Made by a program: the position numbers and the translations under genes. Of a stretch of 6,822 nt of DNA, positions 1-6,081 are shown piece after piece. Source of the stretch: Alphaproteobacteria bacterium (GTDB taxonomy: Bacteria > Pseudomonadota > Alphaproteobacteria > RF32 > CAG-239); assembly GCA_017958895.1 (NCBI GenBank), contig JAGDBT010000030.1, positions 1 to 6,822 of the forward strand, given 5' to 3'. Position 1 is the first letter of the stretch, and every line of letters begins with the position of its first letter. Below the pieces are notes generated by a model. It searched no databases and had not been told where the DNA came from. It worked only from the letters and a program-made list of their open reading frames with translations.

Positions 1-172
1 AGAGGCGGTCAGATTATGGAACGAAACCGTGGGACAAGATGTGGGATTCTATGATTTCTATCGTTCTCTGACGGCTTATCGCCAATCACTTTCTTCAGAT
101 GATACCTCTCTGGTTTTGTCTCCAGATTCGGATTTTCTGAAATATTTCAAAAACAGCAAAGGAATGAACTAA
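1..172 (+). CDS. hflC: HflC, C-terminal fragment (FtsH protease modulator)
   Basis: This is the 3' end of a gene that enters from the left edge. The first complete codon is at base 2, and 56 residues precede the TAA at 170-172. The tail contains GFYDFYRSLTAY followed by TSLVLSPDSDFLKYF, which I recognise as the conserved end of HflC. HflC is an SPFH/prohibitin-like inner-membrane protein that pairs with HflK and encloses the FtsH protease, modulating its activity in the periplasm-facing complex. The SPFH domain and N-terminal membrane anchor lie outside the window. Only 4 nt separate it from the downstream HtrA protease gene, the hflK-hflC-degP order common in alphaproteobacteria, so the two are very likely co-transcribed. 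The gene is cut by the window edge and shows no sign of being broken. Confidence 0.9.
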   Translation, partial: EAVRLWNETVGQDVGFYDFYRSLTAYRQSLSSDDTSLVLSPDSDFLKYFKNSKGMN

Positions 173-176
173 AACT

Positions 177-1448
177 ATGAAAAAAATTGTTATTGTCGTT
201 GTCTCGTTTTTTCTTTTGATAAACAAAACACAGGCGCAATCGGAACATCTTGAAGATGTTATTGCTGAGGTTAATCCGGCGGTTGTCAGTGTGATTGCGG
301 ACCGCGAAGATGAACAATCTTTGGGAGCGGGAATCATAATCAGTGATGACGGATATGCGGTTACCAACGCCCATGTTACGGAAGATGCCGACAAAATTAC
401 GGTGGTAACGATTGAAGATGAATCGTATGAGGCGGAATTGATCGGAACAGATGCGCAAACGGATATCTCGCTGCTTAAAATAAATCGTAATGAACCGTTT
501 GTCAGCGCAAAATTTGCCGATTCCGAAGAGGTCAGAGTAGGTAATCCGGTGTTTGCCATCGGCAATCCGTTCGGTTTGGGAAACAGTGTTTCTTTGGGAA
601 TTATTTCAGCCAAAGAAAGAGATATCGAAAAAGGACCGTATGACAATTTTTTGCAAACCGATACGGCAATAAATCAGGGAAATTCCGGCGGACCTTTGTT
701 CAACGATAAAGGGGAAATAGTCGGTTTGAATACGGCTATTTTTTCCACCGACGGCATGGATATGGGCGTAGGATTTGCCACCCCGTCTAATGTGGTGGCG
801 TGGGTTGTTTCGGAGCTCAAAGAAAACGGCAAAGTTATTCGCGGTTGGTTGGGAATGAGTATTCAAAAATCCCGCAGTTCCGAAGCTGAACACAAAAACA
901 AACTGCTCATCGCTTCAATGGCAGAAGATTCGCCGGCGGCTCAAGCCGGATTGAAGGTCGGTGATATTATAGAACGGGTCGGCGATATTCCGTTAAAAAA
1001 TCCGCGCTATTTTTCTTATCGTGTATCGCAGATAAAACCTGGCGAAAAAATAGAAATTGAAGTTTTAAGAGATGGTAATTCCGAGCCGATAACGGTGGAA
1101 GTCGGTGAGAAAAAATTAAGCGAAACAGAGAAAACAAAAAAACAAAAAGGTTCATCTTTTATTCAGGCTTCAGATTTTCCGGAACTCGGTTTTAGCGCTT
1201 ATTTTGATGAAAAAACACAGGAGTTTGTGGTGGTCGAAGTGCAAAAAGATTCCGAGGCCGAGGCCAAAGGAATTTTTGCCGGCGATCGTTTTAAGGGCGT
1301 CAACGGATATCGGGTGTTCGGTGAAGAAGATTTGAAAATCAGAATTAAACAGGCAGCCGATAAGGGCGAAATAACCTTGCAATTTATCGGGACCGAAACA
1401 CTGGATACCATTGTTTTGAAACTGGAAAAAGTCGATGAGCAGAATTGA
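177..1448 (+). CDS. degP: Periplasmic HtrA/Do-family serine protease with two PDZ domains
   Basis: This is a periplasmic ATP-independent serine protease/chaperone for misfolded envelope proteins, 423 aa. Residues 1-20 form a signal peptide (MKK, hydrophobic core, TQA) with likely cleavage before Q21. The trypsin-like domain spans about 25-215 with the triad His66 (TNAHV), Asp96 (TDISLL) and Ser170 (GNSGGP), all intact. PDZ1 lies at about 222-310 (RGWLGMSIQ start, SPAAQAGLKVGDII carrier), then a lysine-rich linker (311-326), then a more diverged PDZ2 at about 333-415. The segment between NPAVVSVI and the GAGIIIS strand is only about 8 residues. The long LA loop and the phenylalanine-rich PFFxxFF-type segment of classical DegP are therefore missing, which makes it closer to DegQ/DegS in that region; the degP symbol is a family-level choice. 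The start at 177 is fixed by the signal peptide and lies 4 nt after hflC, with a weak distant AAAGGA at 158-163. The 3' end overlaps holC by 14 nt. Confidence 0.93.
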   Translation: MKKIVIVVVSFFLLINKTQAQSEHLEDVIAEVNPAVVSVIADREDEQSLGAGIIISDDGYAVTNAHVTEDADKITVVTIEDESYEAELIGTDAQTDISLLKINRNEPFVSAKFADSEEVRVGNPVFAIGNPFGLGNSVSLGIISAKERDIEKGPYDNFLQTDTAINQGNSGGPLFNDKGEIVGLNTAIFSTDGMDMGVGFATPSNVVAWVVSELKENGKVIRGWLGMSIQKSRSSEAEHKNKLLIASMAEDSPAAQAGLKVGDIIERVGDIPLKNPRYFSYRVSQIKPGEKIEIEVLRDGNSEPITVEVGEKKLSETEKTKKQKGSSFIQASDFPELGFSAYFDEKTQEFVVVEVQKDSEAEAKGIFAGDRFKGVNGYRVFGEEDLKIRIKQAADKGEITLQFIGTETLDTIVLKLEKVDEQN

Positions 1449-1887
1449 TTTTTATCATTTGCAACGTCAGACTTTAGACGAGGTGTTGCCTAAATTATTG
1501 CTGAAAGCATACGGGGCGGGCAAAAATATAGTTGTCAAAATCGGCAATCCGGAGAGAGTGGAATTTATTAATTCTCTGTTATGGACTTTTAACGATGAAA
1601 GTTTTTTACCGCACGGAAGCAAAAAAGACGGCTTTGCTTCGGCACAACCGATATGGTTAACCTCGGAAGATGAAAATCCGAATGGTGCGAATTTTTTGTT
1701 TTTGGTCGACGGTGCCGCTTTGCCGGAAGAAGAATTAACTTATGAACGAATTTTTGATATTTTTGACGGTAATTCCGCGGAAGCGCTGCAACAGGCAAGG
1801 GAACTTTGGAAAAAATACAAAGATTCCGACAGTGAAGTTTATTATTGGCAACAAAATGCCAACGGCACATGGGAACAAAAAGCCTGA
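1435..1887 (+). CDS. holC: DNA polymerase III chi subunit HolC
   Basis: This is the chi subunit of the DNA polymerase III clamp-loader complex. In the known family it pairs with psi (HolD), where present, and contacts single-strand-binding protein, linking the replisome to SSB-coated DNA. The 150-aa protein starts with the typical IDFYHLQRQTLDEVLPKLL. It then has the conserved core LWTFNDESFLPHG, QPIWLTSEDENPNGA, FLFLVDGA and a YWQQ motif near the end (about residues 137-140). Its length matches alphaproteobacterial HolC. The ATG at 1435 lies inside the end of the HtrA gene (14-nt overlap, different frame), with GGA at 1424-1426 about 8 nt upstream, so translation is probably coupled. The nearest function-related partner in many alphaproteobacteria is pepA; here the neighbour is an envelope protease instead. 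No terminator is seen after the TGA. Confidence 0.93.
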   Translation: MSRIDFYHLQRQTLDEVLPKLLLKAYGAGKNIVVKIGNPERVEFINSLLWTFNDESFLPHGSKKDGFASAQPIWLTSEDENPNGANFLFLVDGAALPEEELTYERIFDIFDGNSAEALQQARELWKKYKDSDSEVYYWQQNANGTWEQKA

Positions 1888-1921
1888 ATACAGGGCATAA
1901 TCGTTAAATAATCCTTGCGTA

Positions 1922-1952
1922 TTGTCAAAAAAAAATTATCATCAATTATATA
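1922..1952 (+). promoter_or_regulatory. Possible sigma-70-type promoter for kdsD
   Basis: In the 86-nt gap between holC and kdsD there is TTGTCA (1922-1927, 5 of 6 to TTGACA), an A/T-rich spacer beginning in a run of nine A (1927-1935), and TATATA (1947-1952, 4 of 6 to TATAAT). The 19-nt spacing is longer than the ideal 17. A start a few bases downstream would give a very short leader with the ribosome binding site AAGGA at 1961-1965, 8 nt before the ATG. AT-rich gaps yield such matches by chance, so this is suggestive only. Confidence 0.35.
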
Positions 1953-1973
1953 GAGTTACAAAGGATCTGAAAC

Positions 1974-2939
1974 ATGAATAATAAAGATTTGGATGTTGCA
2001 AAACAAACCATCGACCGCGAAATTGAAGCTCTGCGTTCAATGGAAAACGGTTTGGATGATACTTTATGTAAGGCGCTGGATATTATAGAAAAAAATAAGG
2101 GTCGAGTAATTGTAACCGGAATGGGAAAATCAGGGCATATCGGCAACAAGATTGCGGCAACTCTGGCGTCAACCGGCACGCCGGCTTTTTTTCTTCATCC
2201 CGGTGAGGCCAGTCACGGCGATATCGGTATGATTACTCAAGATGATGTGGTTTTGGCAATTTCAAACAGCGGTGAATCGCGGGAATTGTCGGATATTTTG
2301 CAATATTGTCGTCGTTTTTCCATTCCGCTTATCGGTATTACCAAAAACGCGGACAGCACTTTGGGCGAATTGAGCAATTTGGTGTTGAAATTGCCGGACA
2401 ATCGGGAGGCATGCCCTTTGGGGTTGGCGCCTATGTCATCGACAACCGCAACTTTGGTGCTCGGCGATGTAATAGCCTCGGCACTTATGGTGCGCAAAGG
2501 CTTTACGGAAGAAGATTTTCAACTTCGTCATCCGGGCGGTAAATTGGGGTCAATCTTACGTCGTGTTTCCGATATTATGCATAAAGGTGATGAGATTCCT
2601 TTGGTCGGAGAAGATGCCATTATGCAAGATGCTTTAATTACCATGACCTCAAAATTGTTGGGGTGCGTCGGAATAGTTAATAAGCAGGGACAACTTGTAG
2701 GAATGATTACCGATGGTGATTTGCGCCGTTGGATGTCTCCGGAGTTAATAACCGAAAAAGTAACCAAGGTTATGACCAAAAATCCGCGTACAATCGGACC
2801 GGATATGTTGGTGGCCGAGGTGGTTAATGTGATGAACAACACGGGCAAGGGAATTACAAACATTTTTATTGTTGATGACAATAAAAAACCGTTGGGTATT
2901 GTTCATATTCATGACTGTTTGAGACTCGGAGTCAGCTGA
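1974..2939 (+). CDS. kdsD: D-arabinose-5-phosphate isomerase (KdsD/KpsF/GutQ family)
   Basis: It interconverts ribulose-5-phosphate and arabinose-5-phosphate, the first committed step toward Kdo, the inner-core sugar of LPS. It is cytoplasmic, 321 aa, the usual family length. The SIS domain spans about 30-180 with VTGMGKSGHIGNKIAATLAS, HPGEASHGD and ISNSGES, followed by EACPLGLAPMSSTTATL and RHPGGKLG. Aligned by motif spacing to E. coli KdsD (K59, E111, E152, H193), the equivalents here are K52, E104, E145 and H186, all present. Two CBS domains follow at about 199-258 (DIMHKGDEIP, GMITDGDLRR) and 265-320 (VMTKNPRTI, GIVHIHDCLRLGV). The start is supported by AAGGA at 1961-1965. The gene ends in tandem stops TGA-TAA (2937-2942) directly before the ATG of the lptC-lptA gene, placing Kdo synthesis in the LPS export operon. 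kdsC, which sits between kdsD and lptC in enterobacteria, is absent here. Confidence 0.95.
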   Translation: MNNKDLDVAKQTIDREIEALRSMENGLDDTLCKALDIIEKNKGRVIVTGMGKSGHIGNKIAATLASTGTPAFFLHPGEASHGDIGMITQDDVVLAISNSGESRELSDILQYCRRFSIPLIGITKNADSTLGELSNLVLKLPDNREACPLGLAPMSSTTATLVLGDVIASALMVRKGFTEEDFQLRHPGGKLGSILRRVSDIMHKGDEIPLVGEDAIMQDALITMTSKLLGCVGIVNKQGQLVGMITDGDLRRWMSPELITEKVTKVMTKNPRTIGPDMLVAEVVNVMNNTGKGITNIFIVDDNKKPLGIVHIHDCLRLGVS

Positions 2940-2942
2940 TAA

Positions 2943-4211
2943 ATGTTCGATTCAAAAAAAATAGATAATTTTTTTGAAGAAGGTTCTTTGGCTTCCGGAA
3001 GGACAAGCGGAAAGTCAGGGCATATGGCTTTGCGACGAGCCATAAAATTGGGTTTTCCGTGCGTGGCGGCAGCGTTGCTGGGTTTAATGATTGTTTTTCC
3101 GAAAATCAAAAAAAGTGTTGATTTGCAAGATAATATTACCATTCCGCGCAAGAGCGAAATGGAAAAAATGCATATGGAAGAAACCGTATTCTACTCAACA
3201 GATAAAAAAAATCGGGTTAATAAGATTGTTGCCGATAGGGTTGATGAAGTTGAACCCGGTTCAAAAGTATTGAAAATAATAAATCCGAAAGGTTGGGTGC
3301 CGACCGATGACGGAAAGTTGGTTATTACGGCCGACAAAGGATATTTTGATCAGAATGCCTCGGTTTTGAAACTCAAAAAAAATGTTAAGGCCGTGTTGAA
3401 TGAAAAAACAACAGTTACCACTGAAGAAGCCACCTATGACTTTAACAATGAAAGCGGTTTCGGAAGTCAAGATGTTAAAGCGGTGGGCGATTGGGGAATT
3501 ATGGAAGCCGAAGGTTTTACTTTCAGTAAGGCGGCTTCGTTGTTGGTGCTGACAGGGTTTAATAAGGTTACAAACGAAAAAGGTGTGATATCGGCAGAAA
3601 AAGAAACCAGAATTTACCAAAAAGAAAATAAAACCGAATCTTACGGCAACGCCAGAGTTGAACAAAAGGGCGGCCACCTGACTGCCGATAAAATTGTTGC
3701 GTATTTTACCGATAAAGGTAAGAAAGAATTGTTGCGTGCGGAGGCTTATGGTAATGTGGTGGTAAAAACCGCCGATAAAACTGCCCGGGGAGCAAAAGGA
3801 CAATATGTACCGAAAATAGGGGAAATCGTTTTGTACGGAAAAGATGACGGTGCGGGCAGAGCAGAAATTTCAAGTGCTGACGGAGTTGTTAGAGCTTATA
3901 AAATCGTCGGTTATCTTTCCGATGCCAAGAAAAAGGAATTGGTAAGAGCCGTAATTACGGGAAATGTTGAAATTGTTTCTCCGAAAGGTTCGGCATTCGG
4001 TGACAGAGGAGTTTACAACCTTGCGACCAATACAATTGAATTGTTTGACAATGTAAAAATTGTTCGGGAAGGAAATTTTATTTCGGGAGCGCATGCTGAA
4101 ACAAATTTGCTCACCAAAATAAGCAAAATCGACGGCGATGGAAAAACCGGCGGCAGGATAAGCGGAACATTTTATAAAAAAGGAAAAAAGAATGAAAACA
4201 AAAGAAGATAG
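2943..4211 (+). CDS. LptC-LptA fusion: membrane-anchored periplasmic LPS transport bridge
   Basis: This 422-aa protein joins two LPS-export components that are normally separate. Residues 1-35 are a short cytoplasmic tail with basic residues R31, R32 and K35, and 36-53 form one transmembrane helix. Residues about 58-208 form an LptC domain, with KLVITADKGYFD in mid-domain, GDWGIMEAEGFTF and a closing strand ending LTGFNKV. Residues about 213-412 look like LptA/OstA: HLTADKIVAYF, AYGNVVVKTADKTARG, GEIVLYG, TGNVEI, FGDRGVYN, NFISGAHAETN and a final GGRISGTF. No signal peptide or plausible restart lies at the junction; the LptA part would be delivered by the LptC anchor. The LptA part carries an internal duplication with a 70-residue offset. 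In the known system LptC docks on LptB2FG and passes LPS to LptA, then to LptD. The start lies 3 nt after kdsD, with GGAG at 2928-2931. The end overlaps lptB by 20 nt and encodes a very basic tail (KKGKKNENKRR). Domain assignment is from remembered family patterns; LptC is more certain than the exact LptA boundaries. Confidence 0.85.
   Translation: MFDSKKIDNFFEEGSLASGRTSGKSGHMALRRAIKLGFPCVAAALLGLMIVFPKIKKSVDLQDNITIPRKSEMEKMHMEETVFYSTDKKNRVNKIVADRVDEVEPGSKVLKIINPKGWVPTDDGKLVITADKGYFDQNASVLKLKKNVKAVLNEKTTVTTEEATYDFNNESGFGSQDVKAVGDWGIMEAEGFTFSKAASLLVLTGFNKVTNEKGVISAEKETRIYQKENKTESYGNARVEQKGGHLTADKIVAYFTDKGKKELLRAEAYGNVVVKTADKTARGAKGQYVPKIGEIVLYGKDDGAGRAEISSADGVVRAYKIVGYLSDAKKKELVRAVITGNVEIVSPKGSAFGDRGVYNLATNTIELFDNVKIVREGNFISGAHAETNLLTKISKIDGDGKTGGRISGTFYKKGKKNENKRR
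3684..4052 (+). repeat. Internal protein-level tandem repeat in the LptA part of the fusion
   Basis: Residues 248-300 (bases 3684-3842) and 318-370 (bases 3894-4052) of the LptC-LptA protein align without gaps at an offset of 70 residues. Matching pieces are ADKIVAYFTD with AYKIVGYLSD, KKELLRAEAYGNV with KKELVRAVITGNV, and the spacing of A.G..G.Y......I.L in both. I count 21 identities in 53 positions. The DNA of the two copies is clearly diverged, so the duplication is old, or the similarity reflects the repeating strand pattern of the beta-jellyroll fold. The unit resembles the part of LptA that follows its first ADK-type strand. Confidence 0.65.
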
Positions 4212-4938
4212 CGGCAAGGATGTTCTGGAAATTTTCAACATCGGAAAAAAATATAAAAAACGTCTGGTGTTGAAAAATGTGTCTTTGCATGTGAAAAAAG
4301 GTGAGGCAGTCGGTCTTTTGGGACCGAACGGTGCCGGAAAAACCACTTGTTTTTATTGCGTTACCGGCCTGATTACACCTGATTACGGCGATGTTTATAT
4401 AAACGGCCAGGATATTACATTTTTGCCGATGTATAAACGTGCGCGTATGGGAATAGGTTATTTACCGCAGGAATCATCGATTTTCCGTACATTGAGTGTG
4501 GAAGATAATATTAAGGGTATTTTGGAGATAGTCTCGGACGATGAAAGTGAAAGGGAGAATACTTTGGAAGAATTGTTGAACGAGTTTTCCATAGCCCATT
4601 TACGTAAATCTCCGGCGCTTTCGCTTTCCGGCGGTGAAAGAAGACGATTGGAAATTGCCAGAGCCTTAGCTTGCAAACCGAGTTTTATTTTGTTGGATGA
4701 ACCTTTGGCAGGTATTGACCCGATTGCGGTAAATGAAATCAGAACCCTGGTTTCGCAACTTAAAAACCGTGGGTTGGGGGTTTTAATTACCGACCATAAT
4801 GTACGGGAAACCTTGGATATTATAGACAGAGCCTATATATTGCATTCCGGAACGGTTTTAATGGAAGGAACACCTGACGAAATTGTTAAAAACAGTGAAG
4901 TCAGAAAAGTTTATTTGGGTGATAATTTCTCTCTATAA
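4192..4938 (+). CDS. lptB: LptB, ATPase of the LPS export ABC transporter
   Basis: This is the cytoplasmic ATPase that, as a dimer with membrane proteins LptF and LptG (not in this window), extracts LPS from the inner membrane and drives it along the LptC/LptA bridge. The 248-aa protein has every ABC motif: Walker A GPNGAGKT (44-51), Q-loop Q93 within GYLPQESSIFR, signature LSGGE (145-149), Walker B FILLDE (165-170) with catalytic E170, and switch His202 (TDHNVRETL). The YLPQESSIFRTLSV stretch with F98/R99 is typical of LptB, where this region contacts the coupling helices of LptF/G. Its ATG lies within the end of the fused lptC-lptA gene (20-nt overlap, +1 frame), with AGGA at 4181-4184 seven nt upstream, so translation is probably coupled. 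Where alphaproteobacteria usually have rpoN next, there is only a 99-nt gap. Confidence 0.96.
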   Translation: MKTKEDSGKDVLEIFNIGKKYKKRLVLKNVSLHVKKGEAVGLLGPNGAGKTTCFYCVTGLITPDYGDVYINGQDITFLPMYKRARMGIGYLPQESSIFRTLSVEDNIKGILEIVSDDESERENTLEELLNEFSIAHLRKSPALSLSGGERRRLEIARALACKPSFILLDEPLAGIDPIAVNEIRTLVSQLKNRGLGVLITDHNVRETLDIIDRAYILHSGTVLMEGTPDEIVKNSEVRKVYLGDNFSL

Positions 4939-4952
4939 GCAGATAAGAAATG

Positions 4953-4979
4953 TTTACTTTTGCTTAAAGTTGTTATACT
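4953..4979 (+). promoter_or_regulatory. Extended -10 promoter upstream of hpf
   Basis: The 99-nt gap between lptB and hpf contains TGTTATACT (4971-4979). This is a TG-N extension followed by TATACT, 5 of 6 to the -10 consensus. A -35-like TTTACT lies at 4953-4958, 4 of 6 to TTGACA, at a short 15-nt spacing, which is tolerable with an extended -10. An overlapping alternative is TTGCTT (4960-4965) with TAAAGT (4983-4988) at 17 nt. Transcription would start near 4985-4990, giving a leader of about 50 nt with an AGAGG Shine-Dalgarno ending at 5031. It would let hpf and ptsN be expressed separately from the LPS genes. Confidence 0.55.
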
Positions 4980-5037
4980 ATATAAAGTGAACGAAAAAAG
5001 GCGATAGTGCCATAATAATTAACAAAAGAGGTAAATT

Positions 5038-5598
5038 ATGAATATTACATTATCAGGCAAACAGGTAGATATCAGCGACAGATTGCGTAAACGCGTTGAA
5101 GAAAGTGTGGAAGCATCTGTGAATAAATATTTTAACGCTCCTATCGGTTGCAGTGTTTATTTTTCTAAAGACGGAGAAGATTTTAAGGCGGAAGTAACCG
5201 TACACCCGGCAAAAAATATTGTGTTGAAAGGTTCGGGAGTCGGCGCAGATCCTTATACCGCTTTTGATAATGCTAATGAACATATTGCTACGCGCTTGCG
5301 TCGTCAAAAAACCAAACTCAATGACCATAAAGGAAAAACCGGTATTGTAGAAATGGCTCACGAGGCTGTTTTCCCGCTGACGGAAACCGAAGATGAAATG
5401 AGTATTGATGAAAATGCACCGTTGACTATTGCCGAAACCGATGCCAATATTAAGGTTTGCACGGTAAGCGAAGCGGTTATGTATATGGATTTGGTTGATG
5501 AATGCGCTTTGATGTTCCGCAACAGCGCAAACAATCGTATCAGTATGGTATATCGCCGCAAAGACGGCAATATCGGTTGGGTAGAGCCGGCAGAATAA
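5038..5598 (+). CDS. hpf: Long-form ribosome hibernation promoting factor (HPF)
   Basis: It binds the 30S decoding centre of idle ribosomes and, in its long form, pairs 70S particles into inactive 100S dimers during starvation or stress. The protein is 186 aa. The N-terminal HPF/RaiA domain (about 1-98) begins MNITLSGKQVDISDRLRKRVEE and contains the beta-strand run VYFSKDGEDFKAEVTVH and the helix DPYTAFDNANEHIATRLRRQKTK. An acidic linker (about 100-138) joins it to the C-terminal dimerisation domain (about 139-184) with TVSEAVMYMDLVDECALMFRN and the hallmark VYRRKDGNIGWVEP. That C-terminal domain is what separates long HPF from the short enterobacterial HPF and YfiA. The ATG has a good GAGG at 5028-5031. 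It follows a probable promoter and precedes ptsN by 30 nt, the usual alphaproteobacterial hpf-ptsN pair. Confidence 0.96.
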   Translation: MNITLSGKQVDISDRLRKRVEESVEASVNKYFNAPIGCSVYFSKDGEDFKAEVTVHPAKNIVLKGSGVGADPYTAFDNANEHIATRLRRQKTKLNDHKGKTGIVEMAHEAVFPLTETEDEMSIDENAPLTIAETDANIKVCTVSEAVMYMDLVDECALMFRNSANNRISMVYRRKDGNIGWVEPAE

Positions 5599-5628
5599 AT
5601 CGTGTGAAACCAGAAAAGGTTAAAGCTT

Positions 5629-6069
5629 ATGCAAATTTCCGATATTTTACTTGAGGAGATGATTTTTCCTGAGTTTCAGGCAGATGATAAAAGGCAGTTG
5701 CTTGAAAAGATATCCGAAGCGGTGGCTCAAAAAACCAAATTGGATAAAAGTGCGGTTTTTGAAGCTCTTTTGGAACGGGAGAATCTCGGTTCTACGGGAT
5801 ATGGTAACGGGGTAGCTTTTCCGCATGCCCGTTTGGCGGATATGAATAAGGTAATTACCTTTTTTATTCGCCTCAGCGAACCGATTGATTATGATGCTAT
5901 TGACGGCAAACCGGTTGATCTTTTGGCTTTGTTGATTTCTTCGGAAAACAGCGGGGACGATCATTTGCAAGCCTTGTCAGCCTATTCTCGGAGTTTAAAA
6001 AGAGAAGAGGTGTGCAAGGCAGTTCGTGCCGCCAGAAGTGCACACGAAATTATGTTGGCATTGCAATAA
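5629..6069 (+). CDS. ptsN: PTS IIA-like nitrogen regulatory protein PtsN (EIIA-Ntr)
   Basis: This is the terminal phosphoacceptor of the regulatory nitrogen PTS (PtsP-NPr-PtsN), which does not transport sugar but in known species adjusts potassium uptake, stress and nitrogen responses by binding partners according to its phosphorylation state. At 146 aa it is a normal single-domain EIIA of the fructose/mannitol class. It starts MQISDILLEEMIFPEF, has the ALLERENLGSTGYGNGVAFPHARL block with the phosphorylatable His66 (equivalent to His73 of E. coli PtsN), and a second conserved His112 in DDHLQALS near the active site. It follows hpf by 30 nt with AAGG at 5616-5619 and is the last gene before the terminator. 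Despite its name and usual linkage, rpoN is not in this cluster. Confidence 0.95.
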   Translation: MQISDILLEEMIFPEFQADDKRQLLEKISEAVAQKTKLDKSAVFEALLERENLGSTGYGNGVAFPHARLADMNKVITFFIRLSEPIDYDAIDGKPVDLLALLISSENSGDDHLQALSAYSRSLKREEVCKAVRAARSAHEIMLALQ

Positions 6070-6081
6070 CCAATGACCTGT

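Noticed and set aside
95..646. 183-codon open frame on the - strand
   Set aside because: It is antisense to the HtrA signal peptide and protease domain, including the His and Asp catalytic codons, and it also overlaps the hflC end.
1108..1150. A-rich stretch in the HtrA gene as a frameshift or sequencing error site
   Set aside because: The frame continues without interruption into a recognisable second PDZ domain; the run encodes a lysine-rich interdomain linker.
3531..3557. Hydrophobic run AASLLVLTGF (residues 197-206) as a leftover LptA signal peptide
   Set aside because: It fits the closing beta-strand of the LptC domain; it has no preceding start codon with a ribosome site, no basic n-region and no cleavage motif after it.
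3261..3803. 180-codon open frame on the - strand
   Set aside because: Shadow of the LptC-LptA coding frame; phenylalanine-rich translation typical of the complement of lysine/glutamate-rich genes.
4176..4211. Programmed frameshift at the A6 runs that would join the LptC-LptA fusion to LptB
   Set aside because: lptB is in the +1 frame, so common -1 slippage does not reach it. The lptB frame is open only from about 4162, and lptB has its own good Shine-Dalgarno and ATG.
4937..4965. AAGCA...TGCTT inverted repeat just after lptB as a terminator
   Set aside because: Only 5 strong pairs, AT-rich, a long loop and no U-tract; it also overlaps the -35 region of the likely hpf promoter.
5000..5011. 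GGC-GATAGT-GCC hairpin in the hpf leader as a riboswitch or attenuator
   Set aside because: A 3-bp stem is too weak and no conserved riboswitch core is visible in the ~50-nt leader.
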